From: Typhlomys cinereus
Taxonomy: Eukaryota > Chordata > Mammalia > Rodentia > Platacanthomyidae
DNA length: 64,000 nt
Direction of reading: 5' to 3'
NCBI GenBank assembly: GCA_023101885.1
Contig: JALPQD010000303.1
Span: 2,407,786-2,471,785, forward strand
Shown here: positions 34,085-45,696 of the stretch, one piece after another
Layout of the letters: every line of letters begins with the position of its first letter
How positions within the stretch are numbered: position 1 is the stretch's first letter
Notes under the pieces: model-generated
Told to the model about the DNA's origin: nothing
Seen by the model: only the letters and a program-made list of their open reading frames with translations
Databases searched by the model: none
Translations under genes and position numbers: made by a program

Positions 34085-35160
34085 ATACAAGGATAAAACA
34101 CATCTTATATCCATAGATATAGAGAAAGCATTTCACAAGATTTAACATAAAATTCTAAAATTTTTTTGAGTGCACTAAGGATAAAGCTCAGAATCCTGTA
34201 TGTATTAAGTAGGTGCTCTGTCACAGATATAAATTGACTCATTTTAGTGTAATTAAGAATTTTTATCTAAAAGCATATCAACAGTGTGCTTAATGATGCA
34301 ATGCAAGGAACATCCTGTTGAGGTCAGGCTGAGCCCTGCCCTAAGATATACTATACTGTATCAAAGCATCGCTTTTTCAGACTGTACTTTGTCCTGCTGG
34401 ACTGCATTTTACAAGCACCTTTTTACTCCATTCCAAAGATGAAGGATGACCTGCACATGGATGGACACATGGCTCTACCCATGTGGCACAAATCGACACA
34501 CAGGTTCTTCCTGGGGGTAAAAAGGGTGCTGTCTCATGAAATTTTTGGAGGTGAATAAGACTGAAGAGAAGATATAAATATATTAAAATAGTATCAGGTA
34601 AACAGTCCTTGAACTTTAGATACCACCAGAAGAAAGGGCAAAGCTCCAGCACCTGAACCATGTAGAGTGGACACCTAGCCTGAGATGCCATCCTTGGTTC
34701 TCCCAGCTGCCCACCCATTCCTTTGTCTGGAGCTGCAGCTCGACCCACACCCTGCATCCAAACGCTACACACAGCAGCCCCAGCAGCTCTGCAAAGACAT
34801 CTAACTTGTTCATTATCTCGCACAGTTTCCTAACTTCGACTTCTCAGGACTTTTCCAAGAAACTTGAAACTCCTTACTGCCTTAACCTTTTTGTAGTCTG
34901 AAAGGCAGATATATTTACTGTGTGTTGTGTAATGAGTGATCTGAGAGCTAACATTAGTAATGAAGATAGCAATAAAAGAACCTATGTTTGCCTCATGAAA
35001 GTGGGTGTGTCAAGCAATTTGCTTCCAATGAAACCATTGTACCTTATAAATTTATTAATATTCAAAAAATTTTGACTTTGCAAAGACAAATTTATCCACC
35101 TATATTTCTGACACTGTGAACTCCTGACACATCTCCATTAAAATTCCAAAGACCCATTAT
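34085..35160. other. Unassigned sequence with a 148-codon minus ORF
   Basis: The minus ORF at 34377-34823 has no recognisable domain, no Kozak start and no retrocopy hallmark that I could see. It could be chance, an unrecognised repeat or a decayed retrocopy. No other feature was found. Confidence 0.35.
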
Positions 35161-35163
35161 AAT

Positions 35164-36735
35164 TTTAAAATGTTTTATTGAATGTTGATCTGATAATTTC
35201 ATATGTACATATAGTACATTCTGATTGCCGTCAACTACTGCCCTCATTAACTTGTATTCCTCCCGCCCCAGTTTTCCTCCTGTTGCAGTTCGCCTGCATG
35301 GGTGCTGATAAATCATCAGCAAATGGCTTAAGGGAACAAGGGGTTTATTTTCTCTTATGATTACTGGTTACAGTTCTCAGTCTAGTTTGATGAGAGAGCA
35401 TACACCAACACCAGGGCTGAGGGAACTGGCCACCATCTACATAATAGCTGAGAGATGGACAATCCTTACTTGTTAGACCAGCATGTCTGGCCAAGTGTAT
35501 AGAAGGATGCCAACTTTCTCAACCATCTCTCTGTATTTTATTCCAGGGCCTAGTCCCACCCACCATGGACTGGGCCTTCCCTATCACCTAGACAATCTCC
35601 TGCAGGTTTGCTCTGGGCTTAACTCAACCATTAATTCTCTACAAATGTGCCCAGAGCTCAAACCCTAAACTGTCAAGTTGACACCTGTGCCTAACTATGA
35701 CCCCTTCCTACAGATCCCTTTCCCATGCTCATGTTTTTTGGGTTTTTCATGGGACCCAATACATTTAATCAGGGTTGTCTGTGCAACCATGGATTTAGAA
35801 CTATCTGTTGGAATCTGATGAGCTTGTCAATGGGGATAGAATGAGAACAATGGCTGCCCTTCCCTCGAATCTGTCAGTAACCATGGTTCAGCAGCGAGCA
35901 GAAGGGCTCCACAGCCCCTCGCTGATCTATGACTGACTGTTAGCAGGCCCACTTCAGGCAACCACAGCTGCCATGAGATCATTATGCACTAACTGTACCT
36001 TGCTCAGCAGACAGCACTTCACGGCCTTTCTTCTTGTTTTCCTAGCTCATCTTGCCAGTCTGTTCTTCCTCCATGTTCCCTGAACCTTACGGGGGGATAT
36101 ATAAATACCCCGTTTAGGACACAGCACACACCATCCTGAGTTAACACCCTGAGAAGCCATGTAACTCTAGATTTTCTGTCATTCATTGTGAAGAGAAGCT
36201 TGTCTAATGAAAGCTGGGAGCAGCATTTTTTCATGGGTATAAACATAAATATTTAGAAGGAGGCAGCTCAATGCCATGCCAATTTATCTAAATAGTAGTA
36301 AGTTTGCTCCTAGTGCTCAAGACCTTCTTGGTCATGGGTTTTTACAGGGTTACAGTGCCAGTCGTGAATTTCCTCTTGTGGAGTAGGCCTCAGATCCAAT
36401 CAGATAGTGACTGGTTCTCCCACAACAGTTCTTTCCTTTGTTATACCAGTGAGCTCATCTTGCCAGCCAGGTAGTGTCTTAGTTTGTAGGGTTCATAGCT
36501 GGACAAGATGGTTTCTCTCTCTCAGCAGCCTGTAATGCTCCTTTCCAGCACCATTAAAGCTGGCCAGCAAAGAGGAAGCTTCTAACTCAGGGGAACCTTG
36601 ATTTCTCTGTCTTGCAACCAAGGTGCGAGGTATCCTCAACAATAAGTTCTTATCACTAGTTCTTTCAACAGTGCATCTGTGATTTTTGTTTGATAATCCA
36701 TGGCTATCAGGTACAGCATTATCCAGTCCTTCAGG
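35164..36735 (-). mobile_element. L1 (Lx-like) 3' UTR, antisense, split by an LTR
   Basis: The order 'aaaatgttttattgaatgtt', then after the LTR 'ttaatcagggttgtctgtgc', 'cctgaaccttacggggggat', 'gccagccaggtagtgtctta' and 'gcagcctgtaatgctcc' matches the antisense rodent Lx 3' UTR. The LTR at 35281-35700 interrupts it. The 75-codon minus ORF at 36019-36246 is part of this UTR. Confidence 0.75.
35281..35700 (-). mobile_element. ERVL-MaLR-type solo LTR, family A
   Basis: Starts 'tgttgcagttcgcctgcatg' and ends 'gtgcctaactatga' on the plus strand, the reverse complement of the 30.9-kb copy. It is inserted in an L1 3' UTR and so is younger than that L1. Confidence 0.8.
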
Positions 36736-36767
36736 ATCTCTCTCTCTCTCTCTCTGTCAGCAGGCAT

Positions 36768-36769
36768 TG

Positions 36770-36815
<46 letters not shown>

Positions 36816-37055
36816 CAAAGGGCACTGTGTGTCCCTGTGGAGAACCACGGGTGACTTCAGGAACAATTCTGTATTGTTTCTACCTCCTCTTTTTTTGCTT
36901 CAAACTAGGATTTCCCAGACTCTGTCTACCATGCCCAGAAGTGCAGGCCATCACCATTCTACCTAGCATTTTTACCTGGACCCAGGATCAGAACTCAGGT
37001 TCTTCTGCTTGCAAAGCAGAGTCTTAACCTCAGAGCCATCTCTCTCCAGCCCATT
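36768..37055 (-). repeat. B2-superfamily SINE, antisense, with (TG)n
   Basis: (TG)n at 36771-36813, 'agggcactgtgtgtccctgt', 'ttgcttgcaaagcagagtct' and head complement 'ccatctctctccagccc'. A (CT)n stretch precedes it at 36738-36756. Confidence 0.85.
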
Positions 37056-37059
37056 TATT

Positions 37060-38985
37060 GATGTATGTATATTGAATCATCCTTGCATTTCTGTTATGAA
37101 GCCATACCTGTTATGATAATTGTTTTAATGTGATCTTGAATTTAGTTTTAAATTATTTTATTGAGAATTTTTATATCCTTATTCATCAAGTAGATTGGTC
37201 TGTAAGTTTCTTTTTTGTTCTGTCTGTATCTGGATAATACCGGCTTCATAAAAAGTTTGGAAACATTAACTTTTTTTATTTTATGGAGTAATAGAAGTAC
37301 TAGTGTTCTTTAAAGGTTTGGTAGGATTCTGAAACGGATTTTTGTAGTCCTGGATTTTTTATAGTTAGAAGATTTTTGTTTTACTTTCATAAGTTGTTTT
37401 CTTTACAATACTAATTTTGAAAAGGTCACTGAACATAACAGGAAAATAACTTAGCCTTTACGGAAAGAGGGAAGGCCCAAAATGCCACTTTCCACAAAGA
37501 ACCTATAGTTCAGTTCTATTCAGAATAAAAGAAAAAGAAAAGGAGATTTTCACTCATTCTAGGAGAAACTCAGCCATAGGTTTGGAATCTGTACTCAACT
37601 ACACATGCAATGAAGATAACTCTATGTGTCTAATAGTAACAATTATAAACAGAGCTTTTGCAGTTAGTATTTGGAACAATCTTTATAGTGTTACAGTGTC
37701 AGGCATAGCATCTCACTTCTGTTCACACCACTGGTTCTACTTGGGTACTTGGGTTTCCTCCTCTTCATGAAGTCATTTTTGATGTGGAAGGTTTTGCAAA
37801 TCTTCTCAGGAGTTTAAATCTTATTCATATTCGCAATGGTCTATAACATCCAGCAAGCCTTTGATGTCTAAATAATTTGTGACCAGAATAACAAAAAGTG
37901 TTCCTTGGTCAACCTTCAGGAATTCTTGGTCCCACACGGGGATGTCATCTGTCTGCTTTTCTTTGTTCTTATCATTCTCAGGAAGAGGAGGGTCATCCTT
38001 GTGGTGCGTGTACCACTGAATGACCTTTCTAAGTATCTCCTTCATCATTCCCAGATCTTCCAACATGGTCTTGATGGTCACGGGTCATTTGGTGTTTTCT
38101 ACATTAATTTCAAATACCTCTCCATCAGAATTCTGCAACTCAATTGAAGACATGGTATTCTTTCTCAAGACTATGAGCCTGAGCCACTGAGAGCTGGACA
38201 CATCCACACAAGAACAGAAAGATGGATGACAAAGCCTCTATCTGGAAGATTTTTTTAAAAATAACTGTTGCTCTCAATGCCTGTTATAGATCTGCTTGAA
38301 TAACTTCTTTTTCTTGGCTTTATTGTGGGAGATCATGTATGTCTAAAAGTTCATCCTTTTTTTCAGATATTCCAAATTAACGGAGTGTAGGAGTCTAAGA
38401 TAAATTTTTTAAGTTTTGTGAATTTCTTTGGTATCTGATATAATGGTTCTTTTTTGTCTCTAATTTTATTAATTTGGGTCTCCTCTCTCTTTTGATTACT
38501 TTAGCTAAGGGTTTGCAAATCTTATTTATGTTTTCAAAGGACCAACTCTTATTTATTTCATTGATTATTTGAATTTTTTCATTTCTGTTTCATAATTTCT
38601 ACTCTCATTTTCGTAATTTCTTCCTGTCTGTTTTTTAGTTTAGTTTGTTTTTGTTTTTCCAAAGTTTTCAGGTAGATTGTCAAGTTATTCATTTGAGTTC
38701 TCCCTGATTTTTTTTTTTAATGTAGGCACTTAGAGCTATAAACTTTTCTTCTACGACTGTTTTTTAAATCCACAAATTTTGGTATATTGTGTGGCCATTT
38801 TCATTAAGTTCTAAGAATTTTTGTTCCTTTTTTATTTCTTTAATGATTCATTCCATGGTGTGAAATTCATTCATTTTCATAAATTCATGAATTTTCTGTT
38901 TTTTTTTTTTCTTTCTGTTGATATCTTCTTTATGCCATTGTGGTTACATAAAATACAAGAAGGTGATTGAGGAGTTGAGATTATT
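37060..38985 (-). mobile_element. Old L1 ORF2 region, antisense, host of SKP1 retrocopy
   Basis: Left part: 'attgaatcatccttgcattt', 'ttattcatcaagtagattgg' and 'accggcttcataaaa' are antisense ORF2 reverse-transcriptase words. Right part: 'tttattaatttgggtctcct', 'gcacttagagctataaactt' and 'tatgccattgtggttacata' continue it. The SKP1 retrocopy separates the two. All frames are broken. Confidence 0.8.
37560..38225 (-). pseudogene. SKP1: SKP1 processed pseudogene
   Basis: SKP1 is the adaptor linking CUL1 to F-box proteins in SCF ubiquitin ligases. The minus-strand copy starts at an ATG near 38153 (MSSIELQNSDGEVFEINVEN). A stop/frameshift follows, then [11 protein letters not shown], the BTB-like core [17 protein letters not shown], and [16 protein letters not shown] with [10 protein letters not shown]. 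About 57 bases coding the acidic DDEGDDD...NAAIL loop are deleted. After DIKGLLDV the frame fails, and most of the C-terminal F-box-binding helices is lost or scrambled. The minus strand then continues into recognisable SKP1 3' UTR ('gacactgtaacactataaag', 'gttccaaatactaactgcaa') down to about 37560. It has no introns and sits inside an old L1. Dead copy, confident identity. Confidence 0.93.
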
Positions 38986-39014
38986 GGCATTCAAAGTTAT
39001 TATTGAAAGGTAGG

Positions 39015-39350
39015 AATGGGGCTGGAGAGATGGCTCAGGGGTTAAGACTGTCTTATAAGCAGAAAGTCCTGAGTTTGAATCCCAGGTCCCATACATAAAG
39101 GCCAGGCAGAAATGGCAGTGTCTGTAAGGCTGACCTAGTGGGCGGAACATGGGAAATCTCAGAGGGAAGTAAGAAGGAGGTATAGAAGCAATCCAGGATG
39201 ATTCCTGAGGTCATCCTTGGTCCTCCACAGGGACAAGCAGTATTCTCTCTCTCTCTTTCTCTGTCTCTCTCTCACACACACACACGCATACACACACTAG
39301 ATAAATAAAAAGTTAAATTTTTTTTTAAATTTAAAGGGTAAAGATAATGC
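39015..39350 (+). repeat. B2-superfamily SINE with CT/CA-rich tail
   Basis: Head 'ggggctggagagatggctca', 'aagcaatccaggatgattcc', tail with (CT)n then (CA)n at 39242-39297 and an A/T-rich end. Confidence 0.85.
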
Positions 39351-39351
39351 T

Positions 39352-39740
39352 ACTAGAGATATGAAAAATCACCTTGGGGGAGGTGGCCTAAGGCTAAGGA
39401 TATCTCAGATGGGACAAAGGACACCTTCTGCAGAGACAGCTTATTCAGCTTTCAGTTTTTCCACTTGCAAACTTTTTGTCCAAGAAATTTTTATGTATAT
39501 AGATATTAAAATAGGCCTACATATCAAACATTTACTAATGCCAAATAATTTTATCATTTATTAGAGACAAAAGCAAATCTACATATAAATGGGATGGATA
39601 TAATGTTCATTTTTACTCTTCTTTAATCTTGGCTGAGTGTTTTATACTATAAAACAGATCATCTTCAACAATTTTCAGAGTTGGTCAATATGAATTTTTG
39701 TTTAAATAACAACACTTCATTTATTTTGAAATTTTAATCT
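39352..39740. other. AT-rich unassigned sequence
   Basis: No gene or named repeat recognised. Confidence 0.4.
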
Positions 39741-39741
39741 G

Positions 39742-40020
39742 GGGGCTGGAGAAATGGCTCAGGAGTTAAGCCTTTGCCTTGCAACTAAAAAGACCCGAGT
39801 TTGGAACCCAGATCCCACCTAAAAAGCTGGGTGGAATTGGCAACGACCTCCACTTCTTGCCCTGAAGAGGAGAGCCTGGAAAACTCCAGAGCAAAGCCAA
39901 GAGAAGGTAGAGCAATCCAGCGTGATTTTCAAAATCATTCTTGGGTCTCCATAGGCACACACAGTGCCCTCTTCTCACACCCACATATATACAACCATAA
40001 CTACAACATGCAAAAAAAAA
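39742..40020 (+). repeat. B2-superfamily SINE
   Basis: Head 'ggggctggagaaatggctca', 'agagcaatccagcgtgattt' and A9 tail at 40011. Confidence 0.85.
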
Positions 40021-40028
40021 ATTAATTT

Positions 40029-40072
<44 letters not shown>

Positions 40073-40215
40073 GGCACATGTGTGTGCATAAGGGAACATG
40101 TGTGTGAATGTCAGGATTTTTTGAGAGTAAGTTCTCTCCTACCCTGTGGACCCCGAGGACTGAATTCAGGTTTGTAGTAAATACCTTTATCCAATGAACC
40201 ATCTTTCTGGCCTAA
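40029..40215 (-). repeat. (TG)n and B4-like SINE, antisense
   Basis: (TG)n at 40030-40068 is followed by 'gtaagttctctcctaccctg', 'gactgaattcaggtttgtag' and 'aaccatctttctggcc', an antisense B4-like end. Confidence 0.6.
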
Positions 40216-40294
40216 AAACAGAAAATGTTAATGTCAGTTAAAATATGTAAATTAGTTATCTCAAAATTATTTAATGTTGCCACATTTCTTTAAA

Positions 40295-40570
40295 ATTTTA
40301 TTGTGTGTGTGCGTGTGTGTGTGCATGTGTCTCTATGTAAAGGACCAAGAGTGACTTCGGGAATCATCCTGTATTCCTGCTTCTACCTCCTTTTTGCTTT
40401 GCTCTAGGATTTCCTAGGCTCCACCCACCAGGTCAGAAGTTCAGGGTGCCTCCATTTCCGCCTAGTTTTTTTTTTTTTTTTTTTTTTTAACGTGGGACCT
40501 GGGATCCGAACTTAGGACCTTCTGCTTGCAAGACAGAGTCTTAATCCCTGAACCATCTCTCCAAACCCCT
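40295..40570 (-). repeat. B2-superfamily SINE, antisense
   Basis: (TG)n, 'tgacttcgggaatcatcctg', a T22 run at 40467-40488 within the body and head complement 'accatctctccaaaccc'. Confidence 0.85.
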
Positions 40571-40664
40571 CTCAAAATTATTTAATAGAACACATGAACA
40601 GAAACTGTATTATGATTTTATAATTCAATGCTGAGAATGCTACTTTGCACAAAATGGCATTTTA

Positions 40665-40677
40665 AAATTTTATCCTC

Positions 40678-40717
<40 letters not shown>

Positions 40718-40955
40718 CAGAGGGTACTATGTGTCCCTGTGAAGGACCAAGGGTGACTTTGGGAATCATCCTGGATTGCTTCTGCCTCCTTTTTGCTTTG
40801 CTCTGGGATTTCCAGGCTCTGCCCACCAGGGCCTGAATTGTAGGCAGTCTCCATTTCCATTTGTGGTTTTTACATGGGACCTGGGGTCCAAACTCAGGGC
40901 CTTCTGCTTATGAAGTAGAGTCTTAACCAGTGAGCCATCTCAATCCAGCGTAAGT
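40665..40955 (-). repeat. B2-superfamily SINE, antisense
   Basis: (TG)n at 40680-40714, 'ggtgactttgggaatcatcc', 'ctgcccaccagggcctgaat' and 'gagccatctcaatccagc'. Confidence 0.85.
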
Positions 40956-41129
40956 ATTTTTTTAAGGCCATTTTCCAAATTGTTGGAAAATTCTGCCCTA
41001 AACAGCCAAATTCATTTAAAGATTTTTTTAAATTGAGACTCAAATAGCAATTTCAAAATCAAACATTCCAACACAATAAAATTCAACAACATACTAATTT
41101 GCTATATGCTAAGGATTAAGAATAGGAAT

Positions 41130-41290
41130 AGTAGAAAATTTTTGTTGTGTTTTATTTCTTCATACAGGGTCTTGTGTAACCCAGGCTGGCCTCAAAGATG
41201 TTATATAATCAAGTCTTCAAAATCCTGGCCTTCCAACCTTTATATAATTCCCAAGTGCTGAGATTATAGCTGTTCACTGCCATACTCTTT
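41130..41290 (-). repeat. B1 SINE, antisense
   Basis: 'cagggtcttgtgtaacccag', 'gctggcctcaaagatg' and 'cccaagtgctgagattatag'. A short internal duplication is present. Confidence 0.7.
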
Positions 41291-41294
41291 GAAA

Positions 41295-42185
41295 ATATTA
41301 ACAATCTTTTCCCCCATAATTAAACTATTTAATTTCCTAAGAACAGGAAGCTTGGTATACGCAGTACATTGCAATTCCTAGATTTCAACAGTCTTACATC
41401 TTTAGTGAGCAGCCACTGGTGTCCTGAGAGCAGGCACAATACAAAGTGAGCATGTTGTGTGCTGAGAAGGCAGCTGCAGGGAAATCAGGTGATCTAACAT
41501 AAGTCAGTGCTGCCAGAAACACCTAGGGTTTATTTCTCCTCTGACTTGGAAACATTGTTAAGTCATTGTGCATTCAGAAACATTTTATTGTTGCTGAATA
41601 TTTCAAGATCCTGTGTGGAGCTGAAACAGTTCTATTTTAGTGCACTCTCATAGACAAAGAACTGAAGAGATACTAAAGAAAAGTTTAAAGAAACTTTCAA
41701 TGAAACCCAAGTTCAAAAAAAAAAAAGGTATTCTTTGGCAAGACTAGTGCCCTGGAAAAGAACAAACACTAGTGTTTCAGTTTTACTACATGTTGCTCCA
41801 GCAAAATACTTGACCCAGCACCTTGGTGCTCAATGGTCTAATTGGGTCACAACTCCAGGATACAGTCCGTCATGGTAGGGGAGTCACAGCTGCATGAGCG
41901 GAGGAACTGATTGAATCTCATTCACAACAAGAAAGAAGGATGAATGAATGAGTGTGAATATAAACCTGTCTCAGTTCAACTTCTGAGGAACCTGACCTAA
42001 GGTGACAGCAATCTCATGTCTGGTCCTATAGAGATGGAGTAGTAGCTGCCTGCTATGGCAAGTGTGTACGTTGTAACTCACACCATTCATACATGCTGTT
42101 CACTGGATTTGCAGCCAACTTCCTACTTCAGTCAGGCCCCTCTCAATAGACCAAGATTGTTAGGAAAACTATGTTTATCCTTCCT
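41295..42185. other. Unassigned sequence
   Basis: No gene supported. 41795-42160 has words ('cagcaaaatacttgacc', 'cagtccgtcatggtagggga') that recall the antisense of a MaLR-related rodent repeat, but weakly. Confidence 0.35.
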
Positions 42186-42186
42186 G

Positions 42187-42530
42187 TTTATTTGTTTGTT
42201 TGTTTATTTATTTATTTCAGACAAGCATTTTATTCTATTAAAAACCATGTCCTGTACTTCAAATGTAATTTATAATCTAAGTAGAAGTCAGTTAATATAA
42301 ATAAGGAGAAGGAGGCCATATGGAGAAATTAAATTCTTTAGGACAGCAGAAACACTAGGGTCTCCAGAAACTTGCTTCGGTCCTCAGCTTTCAGCTCAAG
42401 CACTGAGAGGTGACTGTGGTTGTATAGTGTCTGAGAGCTGGTGATTTCTGATCCTTGCTCAAATGCTCGTCCAAAAAGTTCTTTCTGCCAGCTGTCAGTC
42501 TCTGGTTCTTTATTCTTACACACACACACA
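42187..42530 (-). pseudogene. Probable 5'-truncated processed pseudogene, parent unidentified
   Basis: On the minus strand an open frame of about 57 codons ([17 protein letters not shown] ... [12 protein letters not shown] ... FLLS) ends in a stop at 42338. A UTR-like 100 bp follows, then AATAAA ('agaataaaatgcttgtctg') and about 30 bases of A-rich tail ('aaataaataaataaacaaac'). Coding end, stop, short 3' UTR, polyadenylation signal and A-tail in order is the mark of an mRNA retrocopy. The upstream end is a CA microsatellite. I do not recognise the parent protein; the peptide looks like a helical C-terminus. No target-site duplication was found. Confidence 0.5.
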
Positions 42531-42749
42531 CACAGCCTAAAATGGACAAAGACTTCATATAATCTGGTTGTGAAGGATCACAACATGACCCCTAGAAGAC
42601 AGGCCTCTAGGAGCATCTGAGAAGACTGTCTAGATTAAGATTATACTCTGAGTATTCTGGGAAGTATGCATGTCTTGATTTCATTAAATGAGACAGAAAG
42701 TCTCAAGTAATTGTGGTGGGACCATTCTAGCCAGATGGCCTAGAACTGT

Positions 42750-42968
42750 ATAACTGTACATGCCTATGAAGGCCCAAGGGTGACTTTGGGAATTGTTCTT
42801 GTTTCCTACCTCCTTTTACTTTGCTCTGGGATTACTAAGACTCTGCCTTCCAGGGTCAGAATGCAGACAGACATCATTTCCATCTGGTATTTCTCATGGG
42901 ATCCGAACTCAGGCCTTCTGCTTTTAAGACAAAGGCTTTAACCCCTGAGCCATCTCTCCAGCTGCCAT
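42750..42968 (-). repeat. B2-superfamily SINE, antisense
   Basis: 'gcctatgaaggcccaagggt', 'ctttgctctgggattactaa' and head complement 'taacccctgagccatctctc'. Confidence 0.8.
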
Positions 42969-42969
42969 T

Positions 42970-43480
42970 TAGGTTTTCATTAAGCATGAAGTTAAGGTGC
43001 TAAAGACAATTTAAGCCTTGGGAGCAAAATTGCACTCCTACCTCCAAGAACCAACCCAGAAAGAAATAATTAAATTTATCCTATTTCTATTTGTTTAACT
43101 TTACAGTGAGCTAAAGGATGTTCTGTGTGACTCAAAACTTAAGATTGTTGTTTTAAATAGGTGATAGCTAGCCAAATTAGTGTGAGTTTATTTGTAAGCT
43201 TTCATTCGCTTTGGGCTTAATTACCCTTTGCTTTTTAAGTCAGTTTAGGACCCCAGTCTCTCTTTTGGTTCATTTTTAACTAAGCAGTGACAGGTACTTT
43301 GACCACTGCCTGCTAAAACATTAGTGTTTGAAGGTTTTAAATTGATTCTTTGAAAATCTGCAAGAAGTTTTAATTTCTTGTCTACTCTGTCAGTGAGATA
43401 TTGACAAACAGTACATATACACAACAAAACAACAACAACAAAACCATGTTCAGTATCCTTCACACAAACAGAAGTATGCA
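42970..43480. other. Unassigned sequence
   Basis: No gene or named repeat. A (CAA)n-like run lies at 43424-43445. Confidence 0.4.
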
Positions 43481-43481
43481 G

Positions 43482-43660
43482 GGTCAGCAAGATGGTTCAG
43501 CAGGAAAGAGTACTTGCTATGTATACCTGATGACCTGAGTTCACTCTGTGGAACCCAGAGATCCTCTGATCTCTTTTGATATCCTGTGCTGTCCTGTGGC
43601 ACATACAAATACATAAATATACAAAACAAATAAATAGATAAGTGAAATGTGAAAATTAAA
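43482..43660 (+). repeat. B4-like SINE
   Basis: 'gggtcagcaagatggttcag', 'acttgctatgtatacctgat' and 'gacctgagttcactctgtgg', with an A-rich 'aaataaatagataag' tail. Confidence 0.6.
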
Positions 43661-43689
43661 ATGAATTTAATCAATTTAAATTAAAATTG

Positions 43690-43923
43690 CCCCTGACATA
43701 TTTCTCACGTGTGCAAAGAGGTTCTCTCCTCCTCCTCCCCCAGAAAAGTGCCTTGTCTTGGAAAGCTCCCAGCGGGGTGGAGGCAGCTCTGGCGGCTGGC
43801 ATGCAGGTGGTCATGGATCCCAACGAAAACCTCAGCCTACATTTGACCAGAAAAGCCACCCTGGTGCTGCGTTCCCTGGAGGACTTCCAGCCGCAGCTCT
43901 TCGGACTGCCTGCTTATGAGTGA
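43690..43923 (+). pseudogene. PUDP: PUDP (HDHD1) retrocopy, 5'-truncated
   Basis: PUDP is a HAD-family phosphatase acting on pseudouridine 5'-phosphate. The plus strand reads PDIFLTCAKRFSPPPPPEKCLVLE in one frame from about 43691. A loss of about 2 bases near 43762 shifts it to another frame: APSGVEAALAAGMQVVMDPNENLSL, then LTRKATLVLRSLEDFQPQLFGLPAYE and a stop at 43923. That covers roughly the last 75 residues of a ~228-residue protein. 'PDIF..CAKRF' runs without a break into 'EKCLV', so I favour a processed copy truncated at its 5' end over a genuine last exon. 3' UTR may continue to about 44100. The HAD nucleophile region is absent, so it cannot be an enzyme. Confidence 0.88.
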
Positions 43924-44159
43924 GGCCAGTCCCTGCTGCCCCAAGGCCAGAGTCGTGATTCACACCGTTGAGGGGAAGGATAAAGCGAATTTGCAACCTG
44001 TAAAGTCTATGAAGCTGATCTTTTCATTCTTGATTTGCTTGACCCACCATGAATGACTGTTAACTGTCCACTCGTCAGTTGAACAACATCAGATAACCCA
44101 GAGTAAACTCCTAGGGTCACTATCTAAATGAACCAATGCAGTGAGCCACAAAGGGGATT

Positions 44160-44300
44160 TGCATGCATACATACTGTCATGACTGTCATATGACTATGCA
44201 TGCACTCTACATCATATATATATATTTGTATATATGTGTGTACATATATTTATATGTATACATTTTATATATATTTATATATATAAAGTATGTGATTTTC
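44160..44300. repeat. (TA)n-rich low-complexity tract
   Basis: Alternating AT with TG interruptions at 44213-44290. The short ORFs rich in Ile and Tyr here are artefacts. Confidence 0.85.
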
Positions 44301-45040
44301 CAAAACAAAAAAAATTTTTTAATTAAAATTATTAAAATCTTTGCTGAAAAGTACAGTTTTAAAAGCAAGTGGTCAAGGTTTGGAATGCAGCTAGTTGGTC
44401 TGTTTTGCATGTAAGGTTCTGGGTTCCATTTCTAGTGTAATTGTACTGACAGGAATGAAGTTATTCTAAAGAGACACTTGTGCATCTTCCTTTGTCTATC
44501 TCTAGTCTATTGAGATAATGTACCCTAAGGAATTAAACTTTTCCTAGGAATTTTATACTGGGAAAAGAAAAAGGCCGAAGCTTGGAAGCTGGAAAGGACA
44601 CTTGTGTCTGGGAAAAGAGTTCTGTCTTGTCAGACCATGTTGCAGAAGATTGGTGCCCAAACAATGAAAATAGATGGGAGCACACTCTGATGGGGACTGT
44701 TTAACTATTCAAACTTTTTGTTTTCTGCTTAAATTTAGACCTCGTGTTAGAACCCTGAAAATGGACCTGGTGGGGGAGGTGCACTGGATCGCTGTGTCCC
44801 TCTAACTCATGTAATTATATCAGATAAATATACTTTTTTCTGTTTTTTTGCTATTACTTGTTTAATTAACCTATTGAAGACAAGAGACATAGAGCCCGAT
44901 TTTTCAGGGTGCTGTCAGGGCCCAGGCTATGACCCTTACAGCCCCACTAACACCAACAACTTGTCAACTGAGTAGAGCAGGGCATGCTTCCGATCTCAGC
45001 ACTCCAGAGGTCAGAAGTTCAAGGTCATCTTCAGCCAGTA
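44300..45040. other. Unassigned sequence, ID- and B1-like scraps
   Basis: 44372-44440 is weakly ID-like ('aggtttggaatgcagctagt'). 44970-45035 has B1-like 'gcttccgatctcagcactcc'. Nothing else identified. Confidence 0.4.
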
Positions 45041-45044
45041 AGTT

Positions 45045-45395
45045 TGAGGTGTTCCAGTTACCCTCTGTTCTCCTCATAAAAATACTCCGACCCAAGCAAT
45101 GTAAAGAAGGGGTCAGACTTTGTTATGGAAGGAATGCATGATGGCAGGCAATGGCATGGCCACTCCGGAGATCTGTTCATGTCATGTTATGAGGCAGAGA
45201 ACAAGATAAAGAAAATGGGGCTAGGTTACCAAAACCCCAAGGCTACCCTTTGTGAACATATATTCCTCAGCAAAGCTCCACTTCCTAAAAGTTCCATGAT
45301 CATCTCAAATAGCACCACCAACTTGGGACCAAGCATCCAAACACATGAGACTGTGAAGGACGTTCCTCATTCACAAACTATACCCTATGACATAT
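45045..45395 (-). mobile_element. ERVL-MaLR-type LTR, antisense
   Basis: 'atactccgacccaagcaatg', 'aaagctccacttcctaaaag', 'agcaccaccaacttgggacc' and 'aagcatccaaacacatgaga' are the reverse complement of the LTR type seen at 16.3 kb. Confidence 0.7.
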
Positions 45396-45696
45396 GAGAC
45401 CCTGTCTCAAACCAAAACTCAAAATAAAACCAATCACCGTTTCAGGTAGAAGTGGAAACTAGCATAATTTGTATTATGGAGGATAATTTGATAATCCTAA
45501 ACCACCCCAGCTTCTAGTGTTAAAAATCTATATAAGACTATTAGTAAGACTATTAAAATATATCATTTGTTAATAATTCATAGAATTGTATAATGTGTTA
45601 TCTAGTTTCATAAACTCGTTTTACTTGATTTTTCTATGTTTAGAATATACTGGGCTAGCACTGCAAAAATGTTTATTATAAAAACTATATGCCATT

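Noticed and set aside
34377..34823. 148-codon minus-strand ORF as a gene
   Set aside because: No domain, Kozak context, promoter or splice signals; composition looks random.
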